NCBI RefSeq assembly: GCF_000522985.1
Contig: NZ_CP007128.1
Location: 1,968,220-2,032,219, forward strand
Direction of reading: 5' to 3'
DNA length: 64,000 bases
Source of the DNA: Gemmatirosa kalamazoonensis
GTDB lineage: Bacteria; Gemmatimonadota; Gemmatimonadetes; Gemmatimonadales; Gemmatimonadaceae
Every line of letters begins with the position of its first letter. Within the stretch, counting starts at the first letter, position 1. This document shows, piece after piece, positions 19,894 through 30,200 of this stretch. The translations under genes were made by a program, and so were the position numbers. The notes below the pieces were generated by a model. That model ran no database searches and had not been told where the DNA came from. It saw only the letters and a program-made list of their open reading frames with translations.

Positions 19894-21105
19894 CTAACGG
19901 GCCGCAGGCCGCTCGCGCAGTCGCGCATAGGCGAACAGCGGGTGCGCCGATGCGCGGCCGCGCACGAGCGCCGCGGCGTGCTCGCCGAGCGCGGGGCCCA
20001 TCTTGAAGCCGTGCCCCGAGCCGCCGCCTAACAGCCACACGTTCTCCAGCTCGGGGTGGCGGTCGGCGAGGAAGTGGCCGTCGCTCGACGCCTCGTACTG
20101 GCACACCCGCGATTCCACGAGCGGCGCGCCGGCGAGCGCCGGGAACCGCGCGGCGAGCGCCGCACGCGCCCGCGCGAGCCCGTCGGCGCTCGGCGCGCGC
20201 TCCATGGTCGTCGGGTCGATCTCGTCGCCGGCGGTGTCGTCCGCGATCTTGAGCCCGCGCCGATCGTGCGACGCCACGCCGTAGATCAACCGCTCGCCGA
20301 GGTGCACCCACACCGGCAGCGCGCCCGCGTCGTAGCGCGCGTCGCCCGCGGGGGTGCCGAAGAAGAACGACTCCTGCCGCGTGGCGACGATTCGCCGCCC
20401 GACGACGTCGGGGAAGACCTGGCCCATCCACGGTCCGCACGCGAACACGAAGCGGTCGGCGGCGAGCGTGCCGCCGTCGCCGAGCGTCACGTTAGGCAGC
20501 CGTCCATGGGTGGCCGCGCCGGGGCGTGCCCACCCCTGGCGATACGCGCCGCCCTCGCGTACGAACGTCTCGCGTACCAGCTCGCACGCCACCCGTGCGG
20601 CGAGGAATCCCGCCGCCGGCTCGTGGAACACGGTGCGCGCGTCGCCGAACGCCATCTGCGGCCACCGGCGCGCCGCCTCGCCCGGCGACAGCTCCTCCAC
20701 GGAAAGCCCCACGGCGCGCATCGGCTCGATCGAGCGGCGCACGTAGGCGTCGTCCGACGCGCACAGCCACAAGGCGCCGGTGCGGTGCAGCACTCGTCGC
20801 CCCCACGCCCGCTCCGCGTCGCGCCACAGCACGAGCGCGCGCGCCGCCATGGCGCTGTACGCCGCCTGGCCGTTGTACACCGCGCGGATCACGCGCGTCT
20901 CGCCGCCGGACGACGCGCGCGCGTTGCCGGCGCCCCACGCGTCGACGAGCGTCACGCGCAGCCCCGCGCGGCGGAGCGCGAGCGCCGTCCATCCACCGAA
21001 CGCGCCCGCGCCCACCACCACGACGTGCTCGGCGGCGCTCGCGCGGGCCAGCGGCACGGCCGCCAGCGCCCCGACGAACGCGCGCCGAGTGAGGTCGTCG
21101 CTCAG
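19894..21105 (-). CDS. Tat-exported flavin amine oxidase, sarcosine/N-methyltryptophan oxidase-like
   Basis: A 403-residue FAD protein of the monomeric sarcosine oxidase group. A twin-arginine leader (TRRAFVGALAAVPLA) is followed by the dinucleotide fold VVVVGAGAFGGW, then SSGGETRVIRAVY as in this subfamily. The C-terminal ESRVCQYEASSDGHFLADRHP has the Cys that attaches FAD covalently in MSOX enzymes, and GGGSGHGFKMGPALGE closes the fold. It probably oxidises an N-methyl or amino acid substrate to an imine, releasing peroxide. No ATG, GTG or TTG lies upstream of the arginine pair in this frame. The best start is a CTG at 21105 that overlaps the TonB-receptor stop as CTGA, so the start is uncertain. 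Confidence 0.82.
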   Translation of the reverse strand: MSDDLTRRAFVGALAAVPLARASAAEHVVVVGAGAFGGWTALALRRAGLRVTLVDAWGAGNARASSGGETRVIRAVYNGQAAYSAMAARALVLWRDAERAWGRRVLHRTGALWLCASDDAYVRRSIEPMRAVGLSVEELSPGEAARRWPQMAFGDARTVFHEPAAGFLAARVACELVRETFVREGGAYRQGWARPGAATHGRLPNVTLGDGGTLAADRFVFACGPWMGQVFPDVVGRRIVATRQESFFFGTPAGDARYDAGALPVWVHLGERLIYGVASHDRRGLKIADDTAGDEIDPTTMERAPSADGLARARAALAARFPALAGAPLVESRVCQYEASSDGHFLADRHPELENVWLLGGGSGHGFKMGPALGEHAAALVRGRASAHPLFAYARLRERPAAR

Positions 21106-23740
21106 CGCCGGAAGCCTAACGAGACGCCGACCGTGCGCGCCTGGTTCGTGAGATAGCCGACGCGCGCCCGCGTGCCCCGCTCCCGGTCGAGCGCGAGCAG
21201 CGCGCGCGTGTCGCCGACGTTGTTGACGTACACGGCGAGATCCCACGCCGGCCGCGTGAGCCCCGCGCGCAGGTTGACGAGCGTATACGCCGGGAGCAGC
21301 GGGTCGAAGCGGAACGTCGACTGCGTGAGCGGGCCGCCGATCGTGTTCTTGCCGAACGAGTTCAGGTCCACCGCGCCGAACCCCGCCGCGAGGTCGTCGA
21401 TCTGCGTGTAGCGCGAGCCGACGTGCTGCACCGATCCGGTGACGAATCCCTGCGACGCCAGCATCGGGCGTCGCAGCGTCAGCGCCGCCGCGCCCTGCAC
21501 GCGCGGCACGCTCGGCAGCCGGTTGCCGCTGGAGATGCCGGACACCACGGCCACCGCTCCCTGCGCGTTGGTCGACGTCAGCGTGGAGCGGAGCTTGGAG
21601 TCGTTGAACGTGCCGGAGAGCGACAGCGCCACGTGCTCGTTGGGCACCGCGTCCAGCTCCACCTCGGCGCCGCGGCTCACCGCCTTCGGCACGTTGAACA
21701 CGAGCCGCGACGAGCACGAGCCGGCGGTCACCGTGAGCTGCAGGTCGGTGATGTCCATCGTGTACGCGGAGACGTTCAGCGACACCTTGCCGTCGGCGAG
21801 CCGCGACTTCGCGCCGACCTCGTAGTTCCACGCCTTCTCGTCCTGCCACGAGTTGCGGCCGCTGAACGTGGCGAGGTCCGTCTGCGTGCACAGCGGCACG
21901 TTCAGTGGGTCGTTGATCCCGCCGAGCCGGAATCCCTTCGCCACCTGCGCGTTCAGCGTGAGCGCGTCGCTCGCCTTGAAGCTCGCGATCACGCGCGGCG
22001 CGACGCCGTTCGCCTTCGTCGTGCCGGGGTTCGACACGAGCGTCTTGCCGTTGTCGTCGTTGCCGAAGATGCCGTCGAAGAACTGCGTGCGGTCCTCGTC
22101 GAAGCGATACCAGCGCACGCCGCCCGTCACGTCCAGGCGATCGGTCGCGCGGAGCGTCGCCTCGCCGAACGCCGCCGTCTGGTTCATGTCGTACGACAGA
22201 TCGGAGTAGAACAGCTCGTCGGTGCGCGCGCGCGCAGTCCCTTCGACGGCACGCCGGAGAGCGCGGTGAACCCGTTCACGATGAGGCTCTGCCCGTACTT
22301 GCGCTTGTTGCCGGCGTAGAACCCGCCGAGCAGCCAGCGCACGCGGTCCGTGCCGCCCGCGAGCCGCACCTCCTGCGTGAACACGTGCACCGTCGTCTTG
22401 TCGTCGAGCGGCGCGTTCAGCGTGTAGACCGCGGCCGGCAGCCCGATGCTCCCGCCGGTGATGCTCGACGTCAGCGCGCCGGCGTCGCGCACGACGAGGA
22501 TGTCGCGGTACGTCCAGCTCGTGACCGATGTGAGCCGCGTGCCGCCGACGTCGTACGACGCGTTCAGGTCGCCGAGCGTGAACTTGTCGGTGAACGGCTC
22601 GGGGATCTGCGTGAACTGCTGCCGCGCGCCGAGCGTGACCGAGGGGCGCGTCGTGGTATACGGGTTCGCCAGGATGTTGAACGCGTCGATCCGGTTCCAC
22701 CCGTTCATCTTCACGTCCTGATACACGATGCGCGGCACGAGCGTGAGATGCTCCACCGGGTCGAGCCGCAGCGCCGCGCGCACGCCCGCGCGTCGTCCGT
22801 CGTTCACGGCTTTCTGCACGGCGTTGCCCGGCTGCACGGCCTGCATGAAGCCGGGGAGCTGATTGAAGTAGCCAGCCACGCGCGCGGCCGCGCGGTCGCC
22901 GAGCGGCGTGTTGCCACCGAGCTTCACGGTCGCGCCGCCGTTGCCGCCGTCCGCGTAGTTCGCGCCCACCTCGCCGAACGCGCTGCGCAGACCGAGCTCC
23001 GGCTGATTCGTGATGTAGCGTACGGTGCCCGACAGCGAGCCCGCGCCGAACAACGTCCCCTGCGGCCCGCGCAGCACCTCGACGCGCGACACGTCGAACA
23101 GGTCGAGGTCCGGCGTGAACAGCGACAGCGAGATGGGCACCTCGTCGAGATACGCGCCCACCTCCTCCTTCACGCCGGGCTGGTCGCGCGCGATCTGTCC
23201 GGCCGACGCGCCGCGGATCGCGACCTGCGACTGTCCGGGCCCGAGGTTCTGCACGCTGAACCCCGCGACGTTCGCCGCGATCGCCTCGATGTTCTCCGCG
23301 CCGCGCTCGCGCAGCACGCTCGCCGTCGGCGCGGCGATGGAGAACGGCACGTCGGCGAGCTGCTGCTCGCGCAGCGTCGCCGTGACGATGACCTCGTGCA
23401 GCGGCAGCACGTCGAGCGCGAAGTCGACCGGCGCGTCGCTCGGCACGCGCACCTCCGCCCGACTTCCGCGTCGATAGCCGATGAGCGACGCGGTCACGGT
23501 GTAGACGCCGGGCGCGAGGCCGGACACGCTGTACGTGCCGGTCGCGGTCGTGGTGCCCGTGCGGGTCGCGCCGGTGGCGGTGTTGCTCGCCGCGACCACC
23601 ACCGATGCGAGTGGCGCGCCACGCGAGTCGTGCACGGTGCCGGTGATGCGGCTCGTCGGCGACTGCGCGTGGGATCTGTCTGCTGCTGCGACGGCGACCG
23701 CTGCCACGAGGATCCAGCGCCATCTGCGAGTCCAGGGCAT
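21102..23740 (-). pseudogene. TonB-dependent receptor split by a frameshift in a (GC)6 tract
   Basis: The N-terminal reading frame starts at ATG 23740. It has a signal peptide, a carboxypeptidase-regulatory-like domain (TGTVHDSRGAPLASVVV), a TonB-box-like stretch near EVIVTATLREQ and a plug domain with VEVLRGPQGTLFGAGSLSG. It continues in frame to about 22235. The barrel then resumes at DELFYSDLSYD in another frame and runs to the terminal barrel strand VGVSLGFRR at 21102. The switch falls at a 12-base GC dinucleotide run (22224-22235); one dinucleotide fewer would rejoin the frames into about 879 residues. Cargo is unknown. The gene is translationally joined to the flavin oxidase downstream. 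It is either a phase-variable gene, a recent mutant or a base-calling error. Confidence 0.88.
22224..22235. repeat. (GC)6 dinucleotide run at the TonB-receptor frameshift
   Basis: A perfect run of six GC units lies exactly where the receptor's N-terminal and barrel frames change. Loss of one unit (or gain of one base) would restore a single open frame. Such runs can slip during replication, but GC runs are also prone to sequencing error. Confidence 0.85.
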
Positions 23741-23989
23741 GGGAGACCTCCTTGCCGGGATCGTGGGCTCGTGCCGCGTGCCGATGCGCAGCTACTACAG
23801 CATGCCGTGGCGAGTTGTCAATCGTGCGGTGGTGACGCGCTCATCAGCTCGCGGTGGATCCGGCGCTCGAACCGGTCGTGATGCGGCGCTCGCGCGTTAG
23901 GCGCCGGTCGCGGTGACGCGCGTCGCGGTTTCGGCGGCGCATGGCGCTGCGCTTGCACGAGAGCGCCGCGTCGCACTTCGGAGGGAGCG

Positions 23990-24565
23990 ATGGCGGAGGT
24001 GCTCGTGCAGTTCCAGACCGTGATCACGGCCCCCGACGGCCGGCGCTTCGTGCCGAGCGCCTGCGGCCGGGAGGACGGTCACGTCTGGGTGGGATGGCTC
24101 GAGTTCGCGCCGGCGGACGGCGGCGACGACGCGCTGCGCACCGGCCGCGAGACCGTGCAGCCGAACCGTGACCACCTGATGTACTGGGCGCAGGGGCTGA
24201 CGCAGGTCTTCCTGGAGGGCGCGCTGTCGCGCGCCCTGGGCGGCTCGGTGCGCGTCGAGCGCGAGGTCCCCGTGCGCCCCCGTTTCGAGGGGCCCGCCCC
24301 GTCGGCGATCCCCGAGCCGCTGCCGGCGGCCGCGCGCCTGCGTCCGCGGCCGGTGCTCGACCCGTTCGCGACGTTCGTGCAGGGACGGGACGTGCTCCTC
24401 AGCGAGCTCGGTGCGCTCGACACCGAGCGGCTGCGCGACATCGCGCTCGCCTATGGCTTCGCCGAGGACGGGTCGGCCGAAGCCGCCGGGCGGGAGGAGC
24501 TCGTGTCGTCGATCATGCGCGGGGTGCAGCGGCCGGCCGCGGGCTCGGAGCTCGACGCGCGTTGA
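23990..24565 (+). CDS. conserved-looking hypothetical protein
   Basis: A 191-residue soluble protein preceded by a strong ribosome site (GGAGGG, six bases before ATG). The N-terminal half starts AEVLVQFQTVITAPDGRRF and contains paired aromatic and acidic residues (WVGWLEFAPADGG). The middle is Pro/Arg-rich (about 105-135), and the C-terminal half is helical with acidic clusters (LDTERLRDIALAYGF). I do not recognise a family and see no signal peptide or membrane helix. It starts about 250 bases from the TonB receptor, divergently, and ends 59 bases before the acyltransferase gene, so it may be co-transcribed with the latter. Confidence 0.8.
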   Translation: MAEVLVQFQTVITAPDGRRFVPSACGREDGHVWVGWLEFAPADGGDDALRTGRETVQPNRDHLMYWAQGLTQVFLEGALSRALGGSVRVEREVPVRPRFEGPAPSAIPEPLPAAARLRPRPVLDPFATFVQGRDVLLSELGALDTERLRDIALAYGFAEDGSAEAAGREELVSSIMRGVQRPAAGSELDAR

Positions 24566-24624
24566 CCTGAGCGCGGCGGCGAAGGTCGTCGCAACCCGGC
24601 GCGGTCCGCCTGCGTAGGACCGCC

Positions 24625-26622
24625 ATGCCTCAGGACCGCGCCGACTTCCGTCCCGACCTCGAAGGGCTCCGCGGGCTCGCGATCCTCCTCGTCGTGTTGT
24701 TCCACGCCGAGGTCGCGGGACTCGCTGGTGGCTTCGTCGGGGTGGACGTCTTCTTCGTCCTCTCCGGCTTCTTCATCACCGGGCTGCTCGTCCGCGAGTA
24801 CGCGAACGAGGGCACGGTGGACGTTCCCGCATTCTACGGCCGGCGCGCGCTGCGGCTGCTGCCGCCGCTGTTCCTCGTGCTGCTCGCCACACTCGCCGCG
24901 GTGATGTGGCTGTGGGCGCCGATCGACCGGGCCGAGATCGCGTCGAGCGCTCGCGCGGTCGCCCTGTCGTGGGGGAACGTCGCGTTCGCGAGCAACGCGG
25001 TGGACTACTTCGGCTCGCGCGAGAACCCGCTGCTCCACACCTGGTCGCTGGGCGTGGAGGAGCAGTTCTACCTCGTGTGGGCGCCGCTCGTGCTCGTGGT
25101 GGCGCTGCTCGCCGAGCGGCGCCGCGCGGCGGTCGGCGGCGAGCGCGACGCCGGACTGGCGAAGGGGCTGCTCGCCGGCTTCGCGGTCCTCGGCGTGGCG
25201 TCGCTCGCCGGCTGCATCTGGCTCACGCGCACCGCGCAGCCGTGGGCGTTCTTCGGCACGGCGACGCGGCTGTGGGAGTTCGCGCTCGGCGGCGCGCTCG
25301 CGGTCACGATCGACCGACGGGCCGGCGCGCACGCGTTCGGCACCGTGCTGCAGGTCGCGGGTCTCGTCGCGATCGGCGTCGCGGTGGCGACGTACGACCG
25401 CATCACGCCCTATCCGGGCACCGCGGCGCTGCTGCCGGCGCTCGGGGCGGTGGCGCTCGTGCTCGGCGGCCGCGTCGCGCCGGAGAGCGTCGTCTCGCGC
25501 GCGCTCGGGGCGAGGGGGCTGCGCTGGCTCGGGCGGCTCTCGTACGCCTGGTACCTCTGGCACTGGCCCCTCGTCGGGCTCGGCGCGGTGTTGCACCCCG
25601 ACCTCGGGGTCGGCGGACGGCTGGCCTGGTCGGCGGCGGCGCTCGGGCTGGCGTGGGTGACGTACACGTTCGTCGAGCGGTCGGCGCGTGACGGGCAGCT
25701 CGCGCGCATCCCCACGCACTGGCTGCCGGGTGCCGCGCTCGCCGCGAGCGTCGGCGCGGCGCTCGTCGCGCACGGCGCGACCCGGGTGGCCGAGCGCCAG
25801 GCGAGCCGTCCGGATCAGCGGGCGTTCGCGGCGGCGCGCGACGACCGCATGCGCCACGAGTGCTGGGCGAGCGCGGACCGGGCGGCGGTCGGTCCGTGCG
25901 TGTTCGGCGACACGAGCTCGCGGACCACGGTGGTGCTGTTCGGCGACTCGCACGCCGAGCACTGGCTCGGCGCGCTCGACCGGGTGGGGCGCGAGCGCGG
26001 GTGGCGGATCGCGCTCATGGTGATGGGTGGGTGCCCGGTGGCGGACATGCCGGAGCAGGGCGGCACGCGCGCCAAGCGCTCGTCGGCGTGCGCGCGACAC
26101 CGCGAGGCGACCATCCAGCGCATCATCGCGATGCGGCCGACCGCGGCGGTGCTGTCGAGCTGGGACCATTACGTCCCGATGAAGGGGCGACCCACGCCGT
26201 GGCAGGTGTCGTCGGACGTGTGGGAGCAGGGGCTGCGGCGCACGTACACGCGGCTGGCCGGTGCGGGGATCCCGATCGCGGTGGTGCGAGGGACGCCCCG
26301 CACCTGGTTCGACGTGCCGGCGTGTCTGTCGCGGCGAGCGGCGAGCCTGCCGTTCGCGGGGGAGTGCACGTACGATCGCGCCGCGTCGCTGTCCGAGGTG
26401 GCGGCGTCGGCGCAGACGGCGGCGGCGCGCGGGCTCCGCGTGCGGATCGTGGACATGAACGACCAGATCTGCGCGACCCCGCGCTGCGGCGTCGTGCGGA
26501 ACGGCGCGATCGTGTTCACCGACGACAACCATCTGACGGCGAGCTTCAGCCGGTCGGTGGCGCCGGTGTTCGGCGCGCGGCTGGCGGCGGCGCTCGGAGA
26601 GCTCGGCGCGCGCCTGCCCTGA
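24625..26622 (+). CDS. OafA/YrhL-type acyltransferase with C-terminal SGNH domain
   Basis: A 665-residue two-domain protein. Residues 1-375 form the acyltransferase-3 membrane domain. It has about ten helices, with DLEGLRGLAILLVVLFH (catalytic-type His), GFVGVDVFFVLSGFFITG and the R-R pair in GRRALRLLPPL. The C-terminal periplasmic part is an SGNH hydrolase-like domain with GDSHAEHW (block I Ser) and DDNHLT (block V Asp/His). Proteins of this layout O-acetylate surface polysaccharides such as O-antigen. The best start is the ATG at 24625, just before RPDLEGLRGL. A rho-independent-type hairpin follows the stop. No other polysaccharide gene is adjacent. Confidence 0.92.
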   Translation: MPQDRADFRPDLEGLRGLAILLVVLFHAEVAGLAGGFVGVDVFFVLSGFFITGLLVREYANEGTVDVPAFYGRRALRLLPPLFLVLLATLAAVMWLWAPIDRAEIASSARAVALSWGNVAFASNAVDYFGSRENPLLHTWSLGVEEQFYLVWAPLVLVVALLAERRRAAVGGERDAGLAKGLLAGFAVLGVASLAGCIWLTRTAQPWAFFGTATRLWEFALGGALAVTIDRRAGAHAFGTVLQVAGLVAIGVAVATYDRITPYPGTAALLPALGAVALVLGGRVAPESVVSRALGARGLRWLGRLSYAWYLWHWPLVGLGAVLHPDLGVGGRLAWSAAALGLAWVTYTFVERSARDGQLARIPTHWLPGAALAASVGAALVAHGATRVAERQASRPDQRAFAAARDDRMRHECWASADRAAVGPCVFGDTSSRTTVVLFGDSHAEHWLGALDRVGRERGWRIALMVMGGCPVADMPEQGGTRAKRSSACARHREATIQRIIAMRPTAAVLSSWDHYVPMKGRPTPWQVSSDVWEQGLRRTYTRLAGAGIPIAVVRGTPRTWFDVPACLSRRAASLPFAGECTYDRAASLSEVAASAQTAAARGLRVRIVDMNDQICATPRCGVVRNGAIVFTDDNHLTASFSRSVAPVFGARLAAALGELGARLP

Positions 26623-26661
26623 GGTCATCCGGTCATCGGCACACCGTGCCGCGAAACGCGT

Positions 26662-26695
26662 CGCCCCCGTGTCCAGCCGTGAGGACGCGGGGGCG
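26662..26695 (+). terminator. hairpin after the acyltransferase gene
   Basis: CGCCCCCGTGTCC and GGACGCGGGGGCG pair over 13 bases with one G-T wobble and an 8-base loop, 40 bases after the acyltransferase stop. ATTCG follows. No long U run is present, as is common in very GC-rich genomes. Confidence 0.75.
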
Positions 26696-26737
26696 ATTCG
26701 TATCGCTGTGCCACAATCAGCGCAACACGCGCGCCGG

Positions 26738-26766
26738 TTGACGACGGGATGTACACGCGGATAACG
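26738..26766 (+). promoter_or_regulatory. candidate sigma-70 promoter upstream of the SusC gene (distal)
   Basis: TTGACG at 26738-26743 is followed after 17 bases by ATAACG at 26761-26766. The -35 element is close to consensus; the -10 is weaker. It lies about 470 bases before the SusC start. Confidence 0.3.
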
Positions 26767-26981
26767 TGGCGCACCGGATGTGGACCGGGACTGTGACCCC
26801 CGTCCGCTCATCCGGGTCTCCCACACCGAAGCCGGCCCGAGCGCCGGTCCTACCACGACACGACGTACACGTCGGCAGCGCGCCGCGCCGAGCAGATGCT
26901 CGGGACGCGTAGCAGCGCGCCGGCGCGCAGTTAGACGCGGAAAACCGTTCGCGTACGGCAGCCGCCGTGCGCGGTCGCGCA

Positions 26982-27009
26982 TTGCGAGACGTCGTACCAG
27001 GCGTACAAT
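26982..27009 (+). promoter_or_regulatory. candidate sigma-70 promoter upstream of the SusC gene (proximal)
   Basis: TTGCGA at 26982-26987 and TACAAT at 27004-27009 are spaced by 16 bases. TACAAT is one of the few AT-rich words in the region, and it lies about 225 bases before the SusC ATG. Confidence 0.4.
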
Positions 27010-27233
27010 TGGCGCCGGACTGTCCAGGCTGCCTCGACCATATCGAGGGCCGGACAACGCCGACGCGTGCCGTCGTTTCCACGTGCCTTCGCCCCGAAGT
27101 CGGCCTGCGCTCGAGGCGAGCCTCTCTCCCCCTCCTACCACCTCGGACACCCCGAAGTTTCACAAGGTTGCAGGTCCGTCCCGTCGCAAGGCTCGCAGTC
27201 GCCCGTGAACTCCTCACCCCCAGGGGCAGTGAC

Positions 27234-30200
27234 ATGAGGTTTCTCCGTACCCACTCCACCTTCTGGTTGGCCGGCGTGCTCGTGGCGCTCGGTTCGGCCG
27301 GAAGGGCAGCCGCGCAGGCGCCGGCCACGATCAACGGCCGCGTCACGTCGGATGCCGGCGTGCCGTTGCCCGGCGCGAACGTGATCATCACGGAGCTGAA
27401 CATCTCCGTGGGCACGAACGCGCAAGGCGGCTTTACCATCCAGATCCCCGGTGCCCGCGTGAACGGGCAGACGGTCCAGCTCCGCGTGCGCTCGGTCGGC
27501 TTCCAACCGACGAGTCGCCCCGTCGTGGTGCGGAGCGGAACGCAGACGATGAACTTCGAGCTGAAGACCGACGTGCTCCGGCTCTCCGAGGTCGTCGTGA
27601 CGGGCGTGGCGGAGGGGACGGAGCGCGCGAAAGTGCCGTTCTCGGTCGGCCGCGTCACCGCGGCCGACCTGCCGGTCCCGGCGCTCGATCCGATGAAGGC
27701 GCTCGCCGGCAAGGTGGCCGGCCTGCGCGTCGCGAACACCGGCAGCGGCCGCCCGGGCACCGAGCCCGAGATCCAGCTGCGCGGCCCGACGTCGATCAAC
27801 GCGACCGGCCGCTCGAACGGCCCGCTCATCATCGTCGACGGCGCGATCATGAACGTGGGCAGCCTCTCGGAGCTCGGCGGGCTCGACATCGAGTCGGTCG
27901 AGGTCGTGAAGGGCGCCGCCGGCGCGTCGCTGTACGGCACGCGCGCGGCGAACGGCGTCATCACGATCACGACGAAGCGCGGCTCGAGCGCCGGCCAGGG
28001 CATCCGGTTCGGCGTGCGGAGCGAGTACGGCTTCAGCGACCTGAACAGCATCAGCTACGGGATGCCGCTGAACCACCAGCTCCAGCTCGACGAGACGGGC
28101 ACCCGCTTCTGCGTCGCCGGCTCGCAGAACGTCGCGCCCTGCTCGCGCACGGTCGACTGGATGAAGGAGATCATGCGCATCAACAACGTGAACGCGGACA
28201 CCACGCGGACCCCGGTCTCGCTCCAGTGGAACGCGCTCACGGTCGGCGGCGGCGAGCTGACGAACGTCTTCCAGTCGCAGATCTGGCCGGGCCGCTACTT
28301 CAACCCGCTCGCCCAGGCGCTGCAGCGCAACCCGATCACGCTGAACCAGGTGGACGCGACCGGGACGCTCGGGGCGGTCCGCTTCTACGTCAGCGGCTCG
28401 TATCAGGACGAGAAGGGCGCCATCCGCGGGCTCGACGGGGCGCAGCAGCGCCGCGCGCGCGTGAACGTCGACTACGACATCCGCCCCGACCTCAACGTCT
28501 CGGTCAGCACGCTGTACGACAACGGCGCGACCGACAACCGGAACGGCGGCGCCGACGGCGGCTCGATCTTCGGGCAGATCCTGCGCGGCATCGCGATCGG
28601 CACGGACATGCAGGCGCGCGACACGCTCGGCCGCCTGCTCGTGCGCTCGGGCGGCGCGAACCTCCGCAGCCCGACGGGGAACGGCGGCGCGACGGTGCTC
28701 TACGACACCGAGAACCGCATCTCCGACCAGACGTCCGACCGCTACCTCGGCTCCATCACGTCGCGCTACACGCCGGCGGAGTGGGTCACCGTCGAGGGCA
28801 CGTACGCGTACGACAGCCGCTCGCGCGTGCAGCGCGCGTATCGCATCAAGGGCTATCGCACGACGAGCATCTCGGCGGCGAACAACGCCGGTAACCTGAG
28901 CTTCGACAACCGCTACGACCGCTCCATGAACGGCTCGCTCACCGCCACGCTGCGCAAGCAGCTGCGGAGCGATCTGTTCGGGAAGCTGACGTTCCGCGGC
29001 CTGTTCGACGACTACCTGCTGCGCACTAACGGCCTCTCGGCCGAGCAGTTCGTGGTGAGCGGCATCTACCGCGCGGACAACGCGACGGCGAACAAGGACA
29101 TCAACTCCAGCCGCGAGCAGGTGAAGAACGTCGGCTGGGTGACCGGCGCGTCGCTCGACTTCAAGGACCGCTACACCGTCGACGGCTACTTCCGCTACGA
29201 CGGCAGCTCGCTGTTCGGCTCGGGCAACCGGTGGGCGCCGTACGGCCGCATCTCCGGCGTGTGGCAGTTCTCGAAGGAGCCGTTCTGGCACATCGGGCTC
29301 ATCGACGATGCCCGCGTCCGCGCGTCGTACGGCACGGCCGGCACGCCGCCGCGCTTCTCGGCGCAGTACGAGACGTACAACATCGCGGCGACGGGCCCGT
29401 CGCTCGGCCAGGCCGGCAACTCGAAGCTCCGCCCCGAAGTGACGGCGGAGACGGAGGTCGGTCTCGATTTCACGCTGCTGCACAAGGTCGGCCTCGAGCT
29501 CACGCACGCGCGCGGCACGACGAAGAACCAGATCCTGCCGGTGAACGCGCCCGCGGCGCTCGGCTTCGCGACGCAGTGGCAGAACGCGGGCACGCTGCAG
29601 AACATCACGTGGGAGCTGGTGGCGAACCTCCCGGTGATCCAGAAGAAGGAGTTCAACTGGTCGATGCGCGGCTCGTGGGATCGCACGCGCACGTACATCA
29701 CCGAGCTGTTCGTGCCCGACTTCGTGATGGACGCCGGCACGTCGCAGGGCACGGCGAGCCTGTTCCACGTCACGGCGAACCGCGCCAAGAGCAACGGCTT
29801 CCCGCAGAACCGCCTCGGCAACATCTGGGGGCGCAAGTTCTATCGCACGTGCGGCGACCTGCCGCAGTCCGTGCAGGGGCAGTGCGGCGACGGCAAGCCG
29901 TTCCAGCGCAACGACCAGGGCTACATCGTGTGGGTCGGCCAGGGCAACACGTGGCGCGACGGCATCACGAAGAACCTGTGGTCGACGTACCTGCCGAAGG
30001 ACCAGTCGCCGTGGAACTGGCCGCTGTACTTCGGACACCCGATCGTCGATCGCCCGCTGAAGGGTGAGCCGAACGAGGGCGTCGGCATCAACCAGGTGAT
30101 CGGCAACGCGCTGCCGGACTTCCGCCTCCAGTTCTCGAACACGGTGCAGTGGAAGCGGCTCACGCTCTATGGTCTCGTCGACGGCACGTTCGGCCACGAC

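Larger units (their letters stand above)
26623..27233. other. 611-base intergenic leader before the SusC gene
   Basis: Apart from the hairpin at 26662-26695 and two candidate promoters, I see no coding pattern here. A frame remains open upstream of the SusC ATG, but its residues look non-coding and the signal peptide starts at 27234. If the nearer promoter is used, the transcript has an untranslated leader of a little over 200 bases, long enough for a regulatory RNA structure; I could not define one. A weak ribosome site (AGGGG) precedes the ATG. Confidence 0.5.

Noticed and set aside
26967-27233. N-terminal extension of the SusC protein
   Set aside because: The open frame upstream lacks coding character, and the signal peptide begins at 27234 with a ribosome site before it.
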